The translations under genes and the position numbers were made by a program. 15,616 bases of DNA from a bacterium (GTDB taxonomy: Bacteria; Patescibacteriota; Patescibacteriia; 2-12-FULL-60-25): the NCBI GenBank assembly GCA_020056125.1, contig JAGVIJ010000116.1:1-15616 (forward strand). Direction: 5' to 3'. Below are positions 13,746 through 15,616 of this stretch, piece by piece. Under the pieces are notes generated by a model. It made no database searches, was not told the DNA's origin, and saw only the letters and a list, made by a program, of their open reading frames with translations. Positions within the stretch are counted from its first letter, which is position 1. The number at the start of each line of letters is the position of its first letter.

Positions 13746-14846
13746 TCATAAATAGAATCCTTTAACCGCCGCGATCACTTCGTCCGCTTCATCATCGCGC
13801 ATCTCCGCAAACATGGGCAGAGATAAAATCCGTTTCACATTGCGCTCCGCTACCGGACAATCCCCAACCTTGCCGCCAAAACGAGCCATAGATTTTTGAA
13901 CATGGATGGGCACCGGATAATATATTCCATTACCTATGCCTTTGTCCGAAAGAAATTTTTGCAATTCATCGCGCTGCTCGGTTTCCACCACAAAATGATG
14001 GTACACGTGGCTCGCGCCCACATCCGGCGGCAGAGTCAAAGGCAGACCGGATAAACCCGCGCGATAACGGTTGGCAATTTCACGCCGACGCGCATTGGCC
14101 TGATCCAAGCGTTGCAGCTTCAAGCTCAAAAAAGCCGCTTGCAAAGCATCCATTTTTAAATTCGTTCCGTAAATATCATGATAATATTTTTCCTTTAAAA
14201 TTCCATGACACCGTACGCCGCGCAAACGACTCGCCAACTCATCATCATTAGTAGCCACGACCCCGCCCTCTCCCAGCGCCCCCAGATTCTTGGTGGGATA
14301 AAAACTAAAACATCCGGCGTGGCCAAATGAACCCACACGTCGACCCTGATGCATGGAGCCGTGCGCCTGCGCACAATCCTCCACCACGAACAGACGACGC
14401 TCTTGCGCCCAGGCCAAGACCTTGTCCATCTCCACTGCGCGGCCATACAAATGCACGGGCACTATAGCCTTGGTGTGCGGCGTGATTAATCGTTCACAAG
14501 TTTTCAAATCAATCAAACAAGTTTGCGGATCAATATCGCAATATACGGGCGTGGCGCCGGTGGCAACCACTGCTTCGGCCGTGGCAATAAAAGTATTGGC
14601 CGGCACCAACACTTCGTCGCCCGGACCAATACCTAAAGCCATATAAGCCGCATACAACGCCCAAGTTCCGCCGTTTACGCCGATCACATGTTTCACGCCC
14701 AAAAAATCCGCGAATTCTTTTTCAAACTTCTCCACCTCGGGTCCTAAACTGAAACCGCCCGACTCCAGGACTCGGGTAAAAGCCGCGAGATATTGATCGC
14801 GATACTTTAATGAATCGCGTTTTAGGTCAAGAAATGGTACTGACAT
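13746..14846 (-). CDS. wlbC: PLP-dependent sugar aminotransferase, DegT/DnrJ/EryC1/StrS family (WlbC/WbpE-like)
   Basis: A 366-residue aminotransferase that adds an amino group to a keto-sugar nucleotide, with glutamate as the usual donor. The PLP lysine is Lys186 in SFYPTKNLGALGEGG (181-195); Asp157 in VVEDCAQAHG (154-163) contacts the PLP ring nitrogen; GGTWAL (59-64) is the phosphate-binding region. NLKMDALQAAFL (229-240) and GIYYPVPIHVQ (307-317) are hallmarks of the family. Its place directly after a WlbB/WbpD acetyltransferase and a WlbA/WbpB-like dehydrogenase points to the 3-amination step toward UDP-2,3-diacetamido-2,3-dideoxy-glucuronate, in the same gene order as Bordetella wlbABC. 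The gap to the upstream gene is two bases (TAA-AT-ATG). The exact sugar substrate is an inference. Confidence 0.87.
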   Translation of the reverse strand: MSVPFLDLKRDSLKYRDQYLAAFTRVLESGGFSLGPEVEKFEKEFADFLGVKHVIGVNGGTWALYAAYMALGIGPGDEVLVPANTFIATAEAVVATGATPVYCDIDPQTCLIDLKTCERLITPHTKAIVPVHLYGRAVEMDKVLAWAQERRLFVVEDCAQAHGSMHQGRRVGSFGHAGCFSFYPTKNLGALGEGGVVATNDDELASRLRGVRCHGILKEKYYHDIYGTNLKMDALQAAFLSLKLQRLDQANARRREIANRYRAGLSGLPLTLPPDVGASHVYHHFVVETEQRDELQKFLSDKGIGNGIYYPVPIHVQKSMARFGGKVGDCPVAERNVKRILSLPMFAEMRDDEADEVIAAVKGFYL

Positions 14847-14848
14847 AT

Positions 14849-15349
14849 TTAAAATTCATTTTCCGCCAGCGGACGGATAACGCGCGCCGGATTGCCAAAG
14901 GCCACATGACGCGCCGGTACGCTTTTAGTCACCACTGAACCGGCGCCGATCATGACCCCTTCGCCGATTTCAATCCCCGGAAGAATCGTACAACCACTGC
15001 CGATGCTGGCGCGGCGTCCCACTACGGTCGGGAGACACTTCCAGCCATCGCGCCCCAACTTTTTTCCATCTGGATCAGTGGCGCGCGGCCAGCGATCATT
15101 GGTGAACATTACCCCATGACCCACAAACACGCCATCTTGTAAAGTTACGCCCTCGCACAAAAAACTATGTGAAGAAATTTTGCAGTTGCTCCCCACGTTC
15201 ACTCCGCATTGCAACTCCACAAAGGCGCCAACCTGCGAACCATCACCGATGGCGCATTCATACGCATTCACCAACGGATGTATCCTAACATCTCGCCCGA
15301 CTTTGACCTGTCTTAGCCATCCATCGTTGCGCAGTTCAAACTCTTCCAT
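14849..15349 (-). CDS. wlbB: Hexapeptide-repeat N-acetyltransferase (WlbB/WbpD-like)
   Basis: A 166-residue left-handed beta-helix acyltransferase. Repeated hexads run from about residue 18 to 145 and end with GAGSVVTKSVPA (135-146) and FGNPARVIR (151-159). The segment SHSFLCEGVTLQDGVFVGHG (60-79) followed by VMFTNDRWPRA (80-90) is close to that of WlbB/WbpD. Those enzymes use acetyl-CoA to acetylate the 3-amino group of UDP-2-acetamido-3-amino-2,3-dideoxy-glucuronate. The catalytic histidine expected in this group is probably one of those in the SHSF/GHG region, but I cannot fix which. The gene lies between a WlbA-like dehydrogenase end and the aminotransferase, supporting the pathway call. 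It starts with ATG at 15349 after an A/T-rich spacer of 25 bases. Confidence 0.88.
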   Translation of the reverse strand: MEEFELRNDGWLRQVKVGRDVRIHPLVNAYECAIGDGSQVGAFVELQCGVNVGSNCKISSHSFLCEGVTLQDGVFVGHGVMFTNDRWPRATDPDGKKLGRDGWKCLPTVVGRRASIGSGCTILPGIEIGEGVMIGAGSVVTKSVPARHVAFGNPARVIRPLAENEF

Positions 15350-15374
15350 AATTTTTTTTGATTTACAAAAAATA

Positions 15375-15616
15375 TCACGCCGCGCGATTTAAATCAATAA
15401 ACCGCCCATCTTGTTTTAAAGACTCCATTCCGGCCTCTAAAATCCGCACCACTCTTAAACCCGCTTGCCCATCGGTTTCAGGCGCGCGACGCTCGCGAAT
15501 CGCGGCAAAAAATTCTTTAAGCTGGCGACCCAATGGTTCTTCTTGTTTTATTTGCGGCACAAAAGCATGGCCCGTGCGAATAGTCGGATACATGGGCGTA
15601 TCCGCTTTTGGATCAT
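15375..15616 (-). CDS. C-terminal end of a Gfo/Idh/MocA oxidoreductase (WlbA/WbpB-like), cut by window edge
   Basis: The last 79 residues of a longer protein are visible. The frame is open upstream of the internal ATG at 15593 (residues DPKADTP precede it), so the gene enters from beyond 15616. EEPLGRQLKEFFAAIRERRA followed by PETDGQAGLRVVRILEAGMESLKQDG is the typical C-terminal ending of the Gfo/Idh/MocA family, in which the protein closes with a helix that packs on the NAD domain. Given the next two genes, the likely identity is the WlbA/WbpB 3-dehydrogenase acting on UDP-N-acetylglucosaminuronate. The NAD-binding half is outside the window, so this rests on the tail and the neighbours. Confidence 0.75.
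   Translation of the reverse strand, partial: DPKADTPMYPTIRTGHAFVPQIKQEEPLGRQLKEFFAAIRERRAPETDGQAGLRVVRILEAGMESLKQDGRFIDLNRAA

Overview
The window is about 15.6 kb of bacterial DNA holding a cell-surface polysaccharide locus. All but two genes lie on the minus strand. Most genes lack a Shine-Dalgarno sequence and start just after an A/T-rich spacer. There are short palindromic repeats, one of them inside a coding sequence, and a shortened UDP-sugar dehydrogenase. Together these suggest an uncultivated member of the Candidate Phyla Radiation (Patescibacteria, Parcubacteria-like). That assignment is inference: the window has no rRNA, ribosomal protein or other marker. TGA is used as a stop, so the TGA-as-glycine code of Gracilibacteria and Absconditabacteria does not apply.

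Layout from left to right. Positions 1-1666, minus strand: a GtrA-like membrane protein, a UDP-glucuronate-decarboxylase-like SDR enzyme, and the start of an unknown small protein cut by the window edge. Positions 1737-3110, plus strand: a WbaP/EpsE-type polyprenyl-phosphate sugar phosphotransferase, which would start a lipid-linked glycan. Positions 3111-3189: a convergent intergenic region holding a TTCGAA-rich inverted repeat. Positions 8117-3190, minus strand: a tight operon behind a good sigma-70-like promoter, in the order short UDP-sugar dehydrogenase, NDP-sugar 4-epimerase, two subunits of a 2-oxoacid:ferredoxin oxidoreductase, methyltransferase. Positions 8283-9551, plus strand: a Wzx-type flippase. 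Positions 15616-9580, minus strand: the tail of a WlbA/WbpB-like sugar dehydrogenase, a WlbB/WbpD acetyltransferase, a WlbC/WbpE aminotransferase, then a frameshifted methyltransferase, a family 2 glycosyltransferase and three more methyltransferases.

The genes fit one theme. UDP-sugar precursors are made (UDP-uronic acid, possibly UDP-pentose, a C4 epimer, and a 2,3-diacetamido-uronic acid through the WlbABC steps). WbaP loads the first sugar phosphate on the lipid carrier, the glycosyltransferase extends the chain, methyltransferases probably decorate it, and Wzx flips it across the membrane. The KorAB-type oxidoreductase is the outlier, a central-metabolism enzyme placed inside a sugar-nucleotide operon.

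Points worth a second look: a probable one-base deletion in an A5 run that breaks the end of one methyltransferase; a palindrome encoding an in-frame LPDRQAG insert in the sugar dehydrogenase; a compact 42-base element that can fold as a three-way junction; active-site substitutions in the decarboxylase-like enzyme; and a sharp drop in GC across several methyltransferases. No tRNA, rRNA, CRISPR array, transposase or integrase was seen.
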